Shown here: positions 1-7,887 of the stretch, in pieces
How positions within the stretch are numbered: position 1 is the stretch's first letter
Layout: every line of letters begins with the position of its first letter
NCBI GenBank assembly: GCA_013002285.1
Contig: JABDKJ010000009.1
Location: forward strand, 1 to 49,453
DNA: 49,453 nt
DNA from: Flavobacteriales bacterium
GTDB lineage: Bacteria; Bacteroidota; Bacteroidia; Flavobacteriales; JABDKJ01
Direction: 5' to 3'
Position numbers and translations under genes: made by a program
Notes under the pieces: model-generated
What the model was told of the DNA's origin: nothing
Database searches by the model: none
What the model saw: only the letters and a program-made list of their open reading frames with translations

Positions 1-308
1 GCTTGTTGCAAGACCTTTACAGCTCCCAATGCTTGCACTTCCAGATCATCTAAAAAATTTTGAGGTTTTATTCTGTGAAATGGCTTAAGGTCTATCAGCC
101 CTGGGCAATAAACAACACCATCCAAAATGTCTGGTACGAAGTCCAGATCCAATTCTTGTTCTCTCACATCCAAAGGATGCATTTCAAAAGCTGCATCGGA
201 AGATGATGTATGATAAGTGCCAAAGACTTTATGTCCTTCGTTATGTAGTTCTTGAGCCAATTCCTTTCCTATTCCGGAAGAAGCCCCCACGATCAAATAA
301 TTTGCCAT
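1..308 (-). CDS. SDR-family NAD(P)-dependent oxidoreductase (3' end cut by window edge)
   Basis: Only the N-terminal 102 residues are present; the gene continues past base 1. The protein begins MANYLIVGASSGIGKELAQE, which holds the Rossmann dinucleotide-binding motif GASSGIG (GxxxGxG type) typical of short-chain dehydrogenases/reductases. An acidic stretch near residues 45-50 (HPLDVRE) corresponds to the usual D-V cofactor-contact position, and VYCPG is the equivalent of the family NNAG strand. The catalytic Tyr-x-x-x-Lys would lie beyond the edge and cannot be checked. The start is the only ATG that gives the complete Rossmann strand. It lies head-to-tail with the SOUL protein gene on the same strand, 38 bp downstream of it, so the two may be co-transcribed. 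The substrate cannot be inferred. Confidence 0.9.
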   Translation of the reverse strand, partial: MANYLIVGASSGIGKELAQELHNEGHKVFGTYHTSSSDAAFEMHPLDVREQELDLDFVPDILDGVVYCPGLIDLKPFHRIKPQNFLDDLEVQALGAVKVLQQ

Positions 309-346
309 CAGATCTATTGTTTGTTGTATTTGAAAATATGGAATGA

Positions 347-937
347 TCAATTCAGAACGATCTCTACCACGATCTCGTTCTTTCTATTGATGAGTTCGAA
401 AGGTGGGTTGTAGCCCATAAAACTATAGTTTTCCTTATGCTCTATTCCTTGTTCGGCTAACATCGCGAAGAGTTTGTTCTTGTATTTTTCGATCTTTTCA
501 TCATCAGCAAAGCCACCAAATGATATAGCTGCCATGGTTCGCGGTGCTTCTGATTTGAATTGCACATTGGCATTGTCTGGCCGCGGCATTTCATTGAGAT
601 CATATTCTGCAGGCACCAAGAATTTCATAGTCACATTATCTTCCATTTCCATTTCTACCGGAGAGGTCATGGCGATCTTTCTCTTGGCATCATTGCCTCC
701 AAAAATATAACCGGCCAGTTGTCCAAATCCCTCAGAAGAACTTTCCTTGTAGTTCTTGGCATCCATGGTCACATATATAAAATTGGCCGCTTCGTACTTC
801 CGGATCTCAAAACCATCGTATTGCTGCATTACCTCAAAGGGGTACATTTCAATATTTTTTGTTTGACTTTGCGCCCATATCTGTGATGCAATGAAGAGCA
901 ATACCAACACAATTCCCGTGTAGATCAAAAATTTCAT
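347..937 (-). CDS. SOUL-family heme-binding protein
   Basis: This 196-residue protein has an N-terminal hydrophobic segment (about residues 3-22, ending in A-Q) that looks like a signal peptide or membrane anchor. The rest matches the SOUL/HEBP fold: the opening EVMQQYDGFEIRKYEAANF, then GFGQLAGYIFGGND, the IAMTSPVEME strand and the closing FMGYNPPFELINRKNEIVVE. These are the signature blocks of the SOUL family, which binds heme or porphyrins; the physiological role of bacterial members is poorly defined. Length fits an exported single-domain member. It ends 38 bp upstream of the SDR gene on the same strand. No promoter match is obvious in front of it. Family assignment is firm; function beyond porphyrin binding is inference. 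Confidence 0.9.
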   Translation of the reverse strand: MKFLIYTGIVLVLLFIASQIWAQSQTKNIEMYPFEVMQQYDGFEIRKYEAANFIYVTMDAKNYKESSSEGFGQLAGYIFGGNDAKRKIAMTSPVEMEMEDNVTMKFLVPAEYDLNEMPRPDNANVQFKSEAPRTMAAISFGGFADDEKIEKYKNKLFAMLAEQGIEHKENYSFMGYNPPFELINRKNEIVVEIVLN

Positions 938-1071
938 TTTTTTTCTTTCTCATGTAACAGTATAGTATTGGAATTGTTGAGCCGCAACAGTTTATCGTGT
1001 TCAAGCATTCCCAGTATCCATTGCATTTGACATATCTAAGTTTTTTTCTGTCCTTCATTTGTTCAATTGAA

Positions 1072-2025
1072 ATGAACAGAGAACAGATCATAACATGGTT
1101 GCTTGAGGGAGACGTTTCCATACAATACCAGGTGCACCGAGATCTATTCGCCACTGAACGGAAAGACCTTCAAGACAGGATCTCCAGTGAGGGTTGGGGC
1201 AAACGTTTTTTATCCAAACGAAAGTCAAACGGACATTGGGGAGATGACTTTTACCAACCCAAGTGGATCTCCACGCACTATACCCTACTCGACCTTCGGA
1301 ACCTGAACCTAGTTCCTGACCATCCTCTTGTAAAAGAGACTATAGATCGCGTTCTGGATACTTCTATCGCGGAAGATGGCGGGATAAAACTGGGACCTTC
1401 CACCGCACAGCATAGCGATGTCTGTGTGAATGCCATGTTCTTGAATTATGCTTCATACTTCAATACAAAAGAAGAAAGCTTAAAGTCGGTTGTAGATAGC
1501 ATCCTCAATGAAAAAATGCCCGATGGTGGGTTCAATTGCAGGACCACCCGAAGCGGAGCCAAACACAGTTCTTTGCATACCAGTATTTCTGTTCTTGAGG
1601 GTTTGGTCGAGTTCGTAAAAGCTGGTCATTCCTATCGGAAAAAGGACATAGAGAATGCCATACACAGGGCAACAGAATTCATTCTTTTGCACCGCCTTTT
1701 TCTTTCAGACAGAACAGGAGAGATCATCCGAAAAGAATTCTTGAAACTGTCCTACCCTGGCAGATGGAAATACAACATCCTGCGTGCCCTCGACCTTTTT
1801 CAATATGCCGAGATCCCATGGGATGACCGAATGCAAGAAGCGATAAATGTGCTCTATAAAAAACAGAACACGGATGGCACTTGGAATGTACAAGCCGCTC
1901 ATGCAGGGCAGGTACATTTCACCATGGAAAAAGCAGGTAAACCAAGTAGATGGAATACCTTAAGAGCGCTAAGGGTATTGGATCATTTTGCTAAAGATCA
2001 GGACCCTGCCAAGTCCATAGCCTAA
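1072..2025 (+). CDS. Alpha/alpha-toroid (squalene-cyclase/prenyltransferase-like) protein of unknown function
   Basis: A 317-residue protein starting MNREQIITWLLEGDVSIQYQ. The reading frame is open further upstream to a GTG at 997, but that extension is hydrophobic and atypical, so the ATG at 1072 is preferred. Repeated helical units carry DGGF (around residue 172) and DGTW (around residue 289) plus an SNGHWGDDFYQPKW block, a pattern seen in QW-type repeats of alpha/alpha-toroid proteins such as terpene cyclases and prenyltransferase beta-like subunits. No DxDD or DCTAE catalytic motif of squalene-hopene cyclases is visible, and there is no signal peptide, so a cytoplasmic non-cyclase member is likely. 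It is divergent from the SOUL gene. I do not recognise a specific function. Confidence 0.8.
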   Translation: MNREQIITWLLEGDVSIQYQVHRDLFATERKDLQDRISSEGWGKRFLSKRKSNGHWGDDFYQPKWISTHYTLLDLRNLNLVPDHPLVKETIDRVLDTSIAEDGGIKLGPSTAQHSDVCVNAMFLNYASYFNTKEESLKSVVDSILNEKMPDGGFNCRTTRSGAKHSSLHTSISVLEGLVEFVKAGHSYRKKDIENAIHRATEFILLHRLFLSDRTGEIIRKEFLKLSYPGRWKYNILRALDLFQYAEIPWDDRMQEAINVLYKKQNTDGTWNVQAAHAGQVHFTMEKAGKPSRWNTLRALRVLDHFAKDQDPAKSIA

Positions 2026-2113
2026 TTACATCTAGCCTGATCCTGATCAAAACAAAAAATTTCAAAAAAAAACTTACATTTAGCACATACACAAACGAAC
2101 AAACCTTAAACCC

Positions 2114-3622
2114 ATGAACATTGATCACACTACTTCCATTTGCACGTTAGCATTTATATTGTTTTTCATTTCGGCCTGTCAAGGTCCTTCACAGAAAGTT
2201 GAAGAGAAAAAAGAGACCACCGTTGAAAGTTCAGAATTGCCAATATCCACAACATCTGATGAAGCAAAGAAACTTTACGAAAAAGGACTGATGACTTTCG
2301 ACCTGGGCGACAACCAAAATGCTCGAACTCTTTTTGACAAGGCTATTGCAGCAGACCCAGATCTGGCAGTGGCCTATGTATACCGCTCTTTTTGCAGTCG
2401 TTCATCTAAGGAATTCACCGATGATGTAAAAATGGCCAATGAGAAGAACAAGGGGCTCAGCGATGCGGAGCAGATCTTGGTTGGACTGGATAATACCTAT
2501 ATGAACAACGATGTCACGAAACGTATGGAACTTTCCAAAAGCATGGTAGAGAAGTATCCAAATGTCGCTCGTTCACATGTCATTTTGGGCATTGCCTATG
2601 AAGATATGAATGACCATAAAAGTGCTAGGGATTGTTTTCAGAAAGCGATCGATACAGACCCAAATTGGATGGGAGGATACAACTCTCTAGCCAATTCATA
2701 TATTTTCAATGAACCAAAAGACTTTGCGGCAGCACAGACGAATTTTCAAAAAGTGGTAGACCTTATGCCCAATGAGTCTAGAGCGCACATCGGCTTGGGT
2801 GATGCTTACAGAGCGCAGTCCGACCTGGAAAAAGCATTGGCCTCTTACATGAAAGCCATGGAGTTGTCACCAAATGATCCTGTTGCTTTCTCTAAAGCGG
2901 GACATGCCAATTCATTTTTAGGCAATTTTGATGATGCTCGAAGCAACTTTGAAAAGAGTGGCTCTTTGAGTGAATTCCCTGCGGCAGGCTTGAATTTTAC
3001 CGCATTCACGCACCTCTATGAAGGTGACCATGCGGAAGGAATGTCCTGGTTAAAGGAACAAGCAATGGCATTGAATGAAAGCGATCTATCCGCTGATAGA
3101 CGCATTTCTACGCAAGTGAATCTGCTGGAGAACTGCATGAGAATGGCTTACCATATTGGTAATGTGGCCGAACTCAAGTCCTTGATGGAAGTTTTCGAGC
3201 CCCTTGACAAAGAGAACTCAGCCTCAGAAGCCGCAATGACCGAACATGCAGCAGACATGAAATTTTGGCATGGTATGATCGCATCATTGGAAGGGAACTC
3301 AGAAATGGCAAACCAGCTGGCAGAGGAATGCAAAAGTGGTGTAGCCAGCCTCAACAACCCCAACGAATTGAATGAATACCATTTCCTAAAAGGGGACATT
3401 GCCATGAGAGCCGGTGATCATGCTGCTGCAGCTGATTTTTTTGAGAAAGCAGACCTAAGAGGCATCTTACCTAAGTACAAGGCAGCAATGGCCCATAAAG
3501 CAGCTGGAAATGAGGAAAAAGCGATGCAAATGCTTCAGGAGATCGCAGATTTCAATTTCAATTCTATCGGTTATGCACTGGTTAGAAAAGAAGTGAAAGA
3601 TATGCTCGCTTCTTCGAGCTAA
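2114..3622 (+). CDS. TPR-repeat lipoprotein
   Basis: A 502-residue protein with a lipoprotein signal: hydrophobic residues 9-21 followed by I-S-A-C, with the acylated cysteine at residue 22. After a Glu/Lys-rich linker come multiple tetratricopeptide repeats, recognisable as AKKLYEKGLMTFDLGDNQNA, AVAYVYRSFCSR, GIAYEDMNDHKSARDCFQKA and GLGDAYRAQSDLEKALASYM, continuing to the C terminus (GDHAAAADFFEKA, AAMAHKAAGNEEKAMQMLQE). TPRs mediate protein-protein contacts; in the periplasm or outer membrane such lipoproteins act as assembly or sensory scaffolds. A TACATTTA element at 2075-2082 resembles the -7 box with its last base altered. No enzymatic domain is present, so the partner is unknown. Confidence 0.88.
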   Translation: MNIDHTTSICTLAFILFFISACQGPSQKVEEKKETTVESSELPISTTSDEAKKLYEKGLMTFDLGDNQNARTLFDKAIAADPDLAVAYVYRSFCSRSSKEFTDDVKMANEKNKGLSDAEQILVGLDNTYMNNDVTKRMELSKSMVEKYPNVARSHVILGIAYEDMNDHKSARDCFQKAIDTDPNWMGGYNSLANSYIFNEPKDFAAAQTNFQKVVDLMPNESRAHIGLGDAYRAQSDLEKALASYMKAMELSPNDPVAFSKAGHANSFLGNFDDARSNFEKSGSLSEFPAAGLNFTAFTHLYEGDHAEGMSWLKEQAMALNESDLSADRRISTQVNLLENCMRMAYHIGNVAELKSLMEVFEPLDKENSASEAAMTEHAADMKFWHGMIASLEGNSEMANQLAEECKSGVASLNNPNELNEYHFLKGDIAMRAGDHAAAADFFEKADLRGILPKYKAAMAHKAAGNEEKAMQMLQEIADFNFNSIGYALVRKEVKDMLASSS

Positions 3623-3940
3623 AAGGGTCCACTATTATTTTGGAGATATTTATTTGAGTTTTTATTTCATTAATGTCAGCGAAAATATAATGCGGAAGAA
3701 ATAGAAAGGGAGAAGTGTGCTTTTAAATTCGAAAAAATGATAAAGTTTTTTTCAAATTTCTGGCGAAAGTCAATAAGCTTGTTCTTCCTAGTTGTGGGAA
3801 AAGAAGATTGGATCTTACCATGGCCAATAAAATTCAATTGGCCATCATTGCCTGGCGCTATTAGGTCATCCAGTGCGCGCTTGATAATTAAGTGCGCTAG
3901 CATGAACTCAATGAGAAAAACACTTTTCTTATCTTTAAGA
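3623..3940. other. Intergenic region with two inverted repeats
   Basis: This 318-bp gap has an open frame from 3737 joined to the next gene, but its translation lacks a plausible domain. It holds a perfect 9-bp inverted repeat (ATGGCCAAT at 3820-3828 with ATTGGCCAT at 3837-3845) and an 8-bp hairpin with one G-T pair (GCGCGCTT at 3875-3882 with AAGTGCGC at 3890-3897). Neither is followed by a T-run, so they are not simple terminators. A TATCTTTA element at 3930-3937, one base from the -7 consensus, directly precedes the preferred start of the next gene. Confidence 0.6.
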
Positions 3941-4477
3941 ATGCACTTCGCAAAAACCTTCATTGCTGGCCTCATCTTTTTGACTTTTTCGATCAACGGA
4001 AATACTCAAGAAGAAAACGAACTGATGGAGATCAATGAAGTTTGGGGAAAATTTTGTGAGGCTTTCGAAACTTTGGACCCAGAGATCATGGCAGACATTC
4101 ATTGGCCTGATCTCGTGCGCATTTCTGGTGGAAGTAAGATATCAGACTATGATACTTATATCTCTGGATACAAAGAACGTTTTACCAAAAACTCTTTAGC
4201 AGGTAAAAGCAATAACATAAGTCTCCGATTTTTTGAACGACTATGCAACGACAGCATAGCGAGTGAAAGAGGTGTTTATGAACTGATCTATAATAAAGGA
4301 CGCGAAACCGAGCAAAAACACTATGGACAATTCCATGTGATCTTCAAAAAAAGGAATGAGACCTGGAAAATATGGATGGACTACGACAGCGATGAAAATG
4401 GAAGCATTGGAGAAGAGGATCTTCAAAAAGCCAGAGCTATGGATGATCTTGTTCCCTTCCTACATGAAGCGCCCTAG
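3941..4477 (+). CDS. Secreted NTF2-like (DUF4440/SnoaL-type) protein
   Basis: From the ATG at 3941 the product is 178 residues and opens with a clean signal peptide (MHFAKTFIAGLIFLTFS, cleavage near NGNTQ). The frame is open back to an ATG at 3737, with further ATGs at 3902 and 3911; 3941 is chosen because the signal peptide is then normal and a -7-like TATCTTTA lies just upstream. The mature part follows the NTF2-like pattern: an initial helix (INEVWGKFCEAFETLDPEIM), central strands and GQFHVIFKKRNETWKIWMDY. After this comes DSDENGSIGEED, which satisfies an EF-hand-like DxDxNGxIxxxD loop. NTF2-like proteins are often enzymes or binding scaffolds; no substrate can be named. Start is uncertain, family moderately sure. 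Confidence 0.72.
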   Translation: MHFAKTFIAGLIFLTFSINGNTQEENELMEINEVWGKFCEAFETLDPEIMADIHWPDLVRISGGSKISDYDTYISGYKERFTKNSLAGKSNNISLRFFERLCNDSIASERGVYELIYNKGRETEQKHYGQFHVIFKKRNETWKIWMDYDSDENGSIGEEDLQKARAMDDLVPFLHEAP

Positions 4478-4716
4478 TGGTGAGCGATGATCTGCAAAGT
4501 TGATTTCGGTTCGTTCATATTGCTCGGATCTCATGGAAGTGATCTCTCATGTTCTACCACCATTCACCCAAATATTCTCAACTTGAAATGAACACAATTC
4601 CTTTGATTAGTCTAATTAAGACACTATTATTGACTCTGAGACAAAAAAGCCAAGAGAAAAGGGTCAATTTGTACTAATATTTATAAATTGTGAAACAAAC
4701 CAAATCTGAAATAACC

Positions 4717-5322
4717 ATGATATACACGAGATCAAAGGTCTTAAATGTGACCTTCATTCTTTTTTTTGCATTTTCTTCAATATTAGTGAGCGCGCAAGGA
4801 GGTACTTTGGGCCCAACATTCTTTTCGGAAGATAAGGTGAACGATATTCTTTCTCACAGAGATGCTGTTGCTGTGAGGTTTTACAATGTAGTAGAAAATG
4901 AAAACACTACTGCCCTTACAACAATGGCCATAGGTGTTAGGCAGGACGGTTCCGAAATAAATGGTGGACTATTTGCACGTAAATACAAAGTGAACGAGGG
5001 TGTTGTCGGTGTTCAAACCACGATAAACGGAGTTTCGAGAAACACGGCTACAGCTCTTTGTGCAGGGGTCACCGCTCAGGGTTTGCTTTCCTTTAGTGCT
5101 GATTTTCCAAAAGAGACTATTCAGAGTATGATGAATGTGAAAGATGCAAATGGTGTGCAGATCTTGCAAGTATCTTCTGGCGCTAACCCGACTTTTGAAG
5201 CTTCCTCAGCTGAAGCTGCAAATGGTTCCTGGACTGCGCCAAAAAATGCTGAAAAATCGACAAGCACGGAACCTTGCCCAACGTTTTGCGACTCTGATAA
5301 CAGTCATTATGTGAACCGCTAA
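4717..5322 (+). CDS. Secreted hypothetical protein
   Basis: I do not recognise this 201-residue protein. It starts MIYTRSKVLNVTFILFFAFS and has a signal peptide with probable cleavage after VSAQ (around residue 27). An upstream GTG at 4690 is in frame but less likely. The mature protein is rich in Thr, Ala, Asn and Val with alternating strands (AVAVRFYNVVENENTTALTT, GVVGVQTTINGVSRNTATAL) and ends with a Cys-containing tail, PCPTFCDSDNSHYVNR, that could form a disulfide. It sits alone between the NTF2-like gene and the first TPR-cyclase, with 239 bp and 89 bp gaps. Export is supported; function is unknown. Confidence 0.75.
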   Translation: MIYTRSKVLNVTFILFFAFSSILVSAQGGTLGPTFFSEDKVNDILSHRDAVAVRFYNVVENENTTALTTMAIGVRQDGSEINGGLFARKYKVNEGVVGVQTTINGVSRNTATALCAGVTAQGLLSFSADFPKETIQSMMNVKDANGVQILQVSSGANPTFEASSAEAANGSWTAPKNAEKSTSTEPCPTFCDSDNSHYVNR

Positions 5323-5411
5323 AGTGGAGAATAAATAGTTCCCTGTTCTCAGCGAAAACCTTCTTAGACCTTATTAATTTGATACTTTAGCCATTGAAGT
5401 AGCAGAAGACA

Positions 5412-7244
5412 ATGATCTATTTTTATAGGGAACATATGAAAAGATCGAACTGTCACATACATAAGATAGCTATTCTATTCGTATTGCTTTTGGTCCAGCA
5501 TTCCCATGCCCAGCTTAGAGATCAGGAAAAGATGGATTCTATGTTCGAAGAGTTGAAAACTCTAGCGGACAGTGCTAAGGCTGATCAACTTAATCGTATT
5601 GCATGGGAATATATTGTCAGCAATAAAGCAGGAAACGCCAGGCAATTTATTGATGAAGCATTAGATCTATCAAGGGCTTTGAATTATAATAAGGGCGAGG
5701 CTCAGTCATTGAATTATATCGGTGTTGTTTATCAATCCCAATCGAATTTTGCCCAAGCTTATAATTATTATCTGCAAAGTTTAGAGAAGAATAAAGAAGC
5801 GGGTAACTCAAAAGGCATCGCTTTTTCTAACCAGAGCATTGGTGTCATCTATTACATCCAGGGAAATTATGAAGAAGCCATCAATTATTATAATGCCGCT
5901 CTGGACATATACAAACAGATAGGAGATCAACGAGGAATAGCCCAGATACTTTCCAACATTGCAGGTTGCCATGTAGAGAATGGGGACTATGAGAAAGGCC
6001 TCCAAGATTATATGGCTTCTTATGATATATATGTAGAGCTGGGATCTGACGGTGGTATGTGTATTCAAGAGACCTTCTTAGGAGAGAACTATCGAAGGTT
6101 AGGTGAATTCGATAAGTCACTTGAACATTACGAAAATGCCCTGGAATTAGCGGAAAAAGCAGGAAGAAAGAACCTGATCTGCTCCTCACTGATCGGTATG
6201 GGAATCACCAAGATCAAAATGCAAGACTTCGAAGAAGCCAGGGTAGACCTGAATACAGCTCTTGCTCTTTCGAGAGATCTGGAGAGTTTTTCCTATTTCA
6301 GGGATATACACCAGAATCTTAGCAAACTCGATAGCATTGATGGCAAGTGGAATTCAGCATATGTTCATCATCTAAAATTCATAGCGTACAGAGATAGTGC
6401 AAAAAACAACAAGAGTTCGAAAGAAACGGTGAAGGCACAGATGAAATTCTCATTCGACCAACAAGAGGCTGAAATTCGGGCAGAACAAGAGAAAAAAGAC
6501 ATTCGTCAAAAGTTCATTCGGAATATCATTGGAGGTGGACTAGTTGGGTCAATGATCTTTGGGTTCGTAGTTTTCCGTCAACGGAACAAAACAGCCAAAG
6601 AGAAAAAACGGAGCGATGCTCTTCTGCTGAATATCCTGCCTCAAGAGATCGCGGAAGAGTTGAAAGAAAAGGGAGAAGCAGAAGCAAGACAATATGATAT
6701 GGTGAGTGTATTATTCACAGACTTTGTCCAATTCACTAAAACGGCAGAGAAATTGAGCCCCAAGGAATTGGTTTCCGAGATAAATGAATGTTTTAGGGCT
6801 TTCGATCTGATCGTAGAAAAACATAAGATCGAAAAAATAAAGACGATCGGTGATGCTTACATGGCTGCGGGTGGATTACCAGTACAAAGTATGTCTGCGG
6901 TAAAGCACACGGTCTTAGCTGCCATCGAAATGCAGAATTTTATTGAAAAGCGAAAAAAGGAACGCGATCTTGCAGGCCAACCCGCATTTGAAATGCGAGT
7001 GGGCATACATACAGGATCTGTTGTGGCGGGTATCGTAGGACTAAAGAAATTCCAGTATGATATTTGGGGTGACGTAGTGAATACCGCTAGTCGTATGGAG
7101 AGTAATGGTGAAGTGAACAAAGTGAACATCAGTAAAGAGACTTATGACCTTATAAAAGACGACCCTACCTTTTCCTTTGAATACCGAGGGAAAATAGAAG
7201 CGAAAGGAAAAGGTGCCATTGACATGTGGTTCGTAGGGATCTGA
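5412..7244 (+). CDS. TPR-sensor class III adenylate cyclase (first copy)
   Basis: A 610-residue predicted inner-membrane protein that should convert ATP to cAMP. Order: signal peptide (to about residue 34, ending SHAQ), periplasmic TPR repeats of 40-residue period (about 60-310), coiled coil, one membrane helix (about 372-391), a short LLLNILPQEIAEELKEKG linker, and a class III catalytic domain (about 425-605). Both metal-binding Asp are present in LFTDF and TIGDAY. The Lys before TIGD and the Asp in YDIWGD are the adenine-selecting pair, and N and R of VNTASRME stabilise the transition state, so it looks active and ATP-specific. An alternative ATG lies at 5436. A TACTTTAG element at 5383-5390 may be the -7 box. 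The catalytic domain is a close paralogue of the one at 23168-25117. Confidence 0.93.
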   Translation: MIYFYREHMKRSNCHIHKIAILFVLLLVQHSHAQLRDQEKMDSMFEELKTLADSAKADQLNRIAWEYIVSNKAGNARQFIDEALDLSRALNYNKGEAQSLNYIGVVYQSQSNFAQAYNYYLQSLEKNKEAGNSKGIAFSNQSIGVIYYIQGNYEEAINYYNAALDIYKQIGDQRGIAQILSNIAGCHVENGDYEKGLQDYMASYDIYVELGSDGGMCIQETFLGENYRRLGEFDKSLEHYENALELAEKAGRKNLICSSLIGMGITKIKMQDFEEARVDLNTALALSRDLESFSYFRDIHQNLSKLDSIDGKWNSAYVHHLKFIAYRDSAKNNKSSKETVKAQMKFSFDQQEAEIRAEQEKKDIRQKFIRNIIGGGLVGSMIFGFVVFRQRNKTAKEKKRSDALLLNILPQEIAEELKEKGEAEARQYDMVSVLFTDFVQFTKTAEKLSPKELVSEINECFRAFDLIVEKHKIEKIKTIGDAYMAAGGLPVQSMSAVKHTVLAAIEMQNFIEKRKKERDLAGQPAFEMRVGIHTGSVVAGIVGLKKFQYDIWGDVVNTASRMESNGEVNKVNISKETYDLIKDDPTFSFEYRGKIEAKGKGAIDMWFVGI

Positions 7245-7358
7245 TAGATATCAATTTGCTCTAGATCGTTCAGTGCAATACTTTATGGTATTATACATTA
7301 GCAGTCCAAACATCTTTAGTCCCTAATGGTTCATAGAACAATATGAATTAGAAAAAAA

Positions 7359-7877
7359 ATGACAATAAACATTCAACCTACACTTGAAAACGAACTGGTA
7401 CTTCTGCGACCATTGACCAAAGCAGATAAAGAAGATATGTATGCTGCAGCCAATGACCCTTTGATCTGGGACCAACATCCTATGAAAAGAAATAAGCGAG
7501 AAGTCTTTGACCCATTCTTTGAAGAGTCTTTAGCTTCAGGAGGAGCAATGCTTGTTATCGATAAACAAAGCAAGAAGGTGATCGGCTCATCAAGGTTTTA
7601 TTTATTGGATGGCATTGATGATGCTGTAGAGATCGGCTGGACCTTTCTATCACGATTATATTGGGGAGGTAAATACAACGCATCTTTTAAAAAATTAATG
7701 CTCGATCACATTTTCAAACAAGTCCCTTATGCGGTCTTCATCATTGCCAAAGAGAACTATCGATCGGCCAAAGCGGTAGAAAAGATAGGTGGTAGACCGA
7801 TCAATAAGAATGACCCTAAATGCGCTCACTTATTTCAGGACGATCCTGAAAAGCTGACTTACGTGATAGAAAAGTAG
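7359..7877 (+). CDS. GNAT-family N-acetyltransferase
   Basis: A 172-residue protein of the RimJ/RimL-like GNAT group (acetyl-CoA-dependent N-acetyl transfer). The N-terminal ENELVLLRPLTKADKEDMYA is the standard opening of this group, IGSSRFYLLDGIDDAVEIGW covers the strands leading to the cofactor site, and the C-terminal NYRSAKAVEKIGGRPI is the conserved N-x-x-S-x-x-x-x-x-K-x-G helix. The usual Q/R-x-x-G-x-G/A cofactor loop appears as WGGKYNASF, slightly altered. It ends 10 bp from the cphA stop, tail to tail. A link to cyanophycin is not shown by the sequence; substrates of this group include ribosomal proteins and small amines. Confidence 0.88.
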   Translation: MTINIQPTLENELVLLRPLTKADKEDMYAAANDPLIWDQHPMKRNKREVFDPFFEESLASGGAMLVIDKQSKKVIGSSRFYLLDGIDDAVEIGWTFLSRLYWGGKYNASFKKLMLDHIFKQVPYAVFIIAKENYRSAKAVEKIGGRPINKNDPKCAHLFQDDPEKLTYVIEK

Positions 7878-7887
7878 ATCTCTTTTC

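Noticed and set aside
997..1071. GTG-initiated extension of the alpha/alpha-toroid gene
   Set aside because: The extra residues look like noncoding sequence and the ATG at 1072 matches the soluble domain start.
3737..3940. N-terminal extension of the NTF2-like gene from the ATG at 3737
   Set aside because: It would put two inverted repeats and an odd Trp/Pro-rich sequence before a complete signal peptide; an internal start is more likely, though not proven.
4478..4716. Search for a small gene or RNA in the 239-bp gap
   Set aside because: No ORF with a plausible start, no strong hairpin and no T-run were seen.
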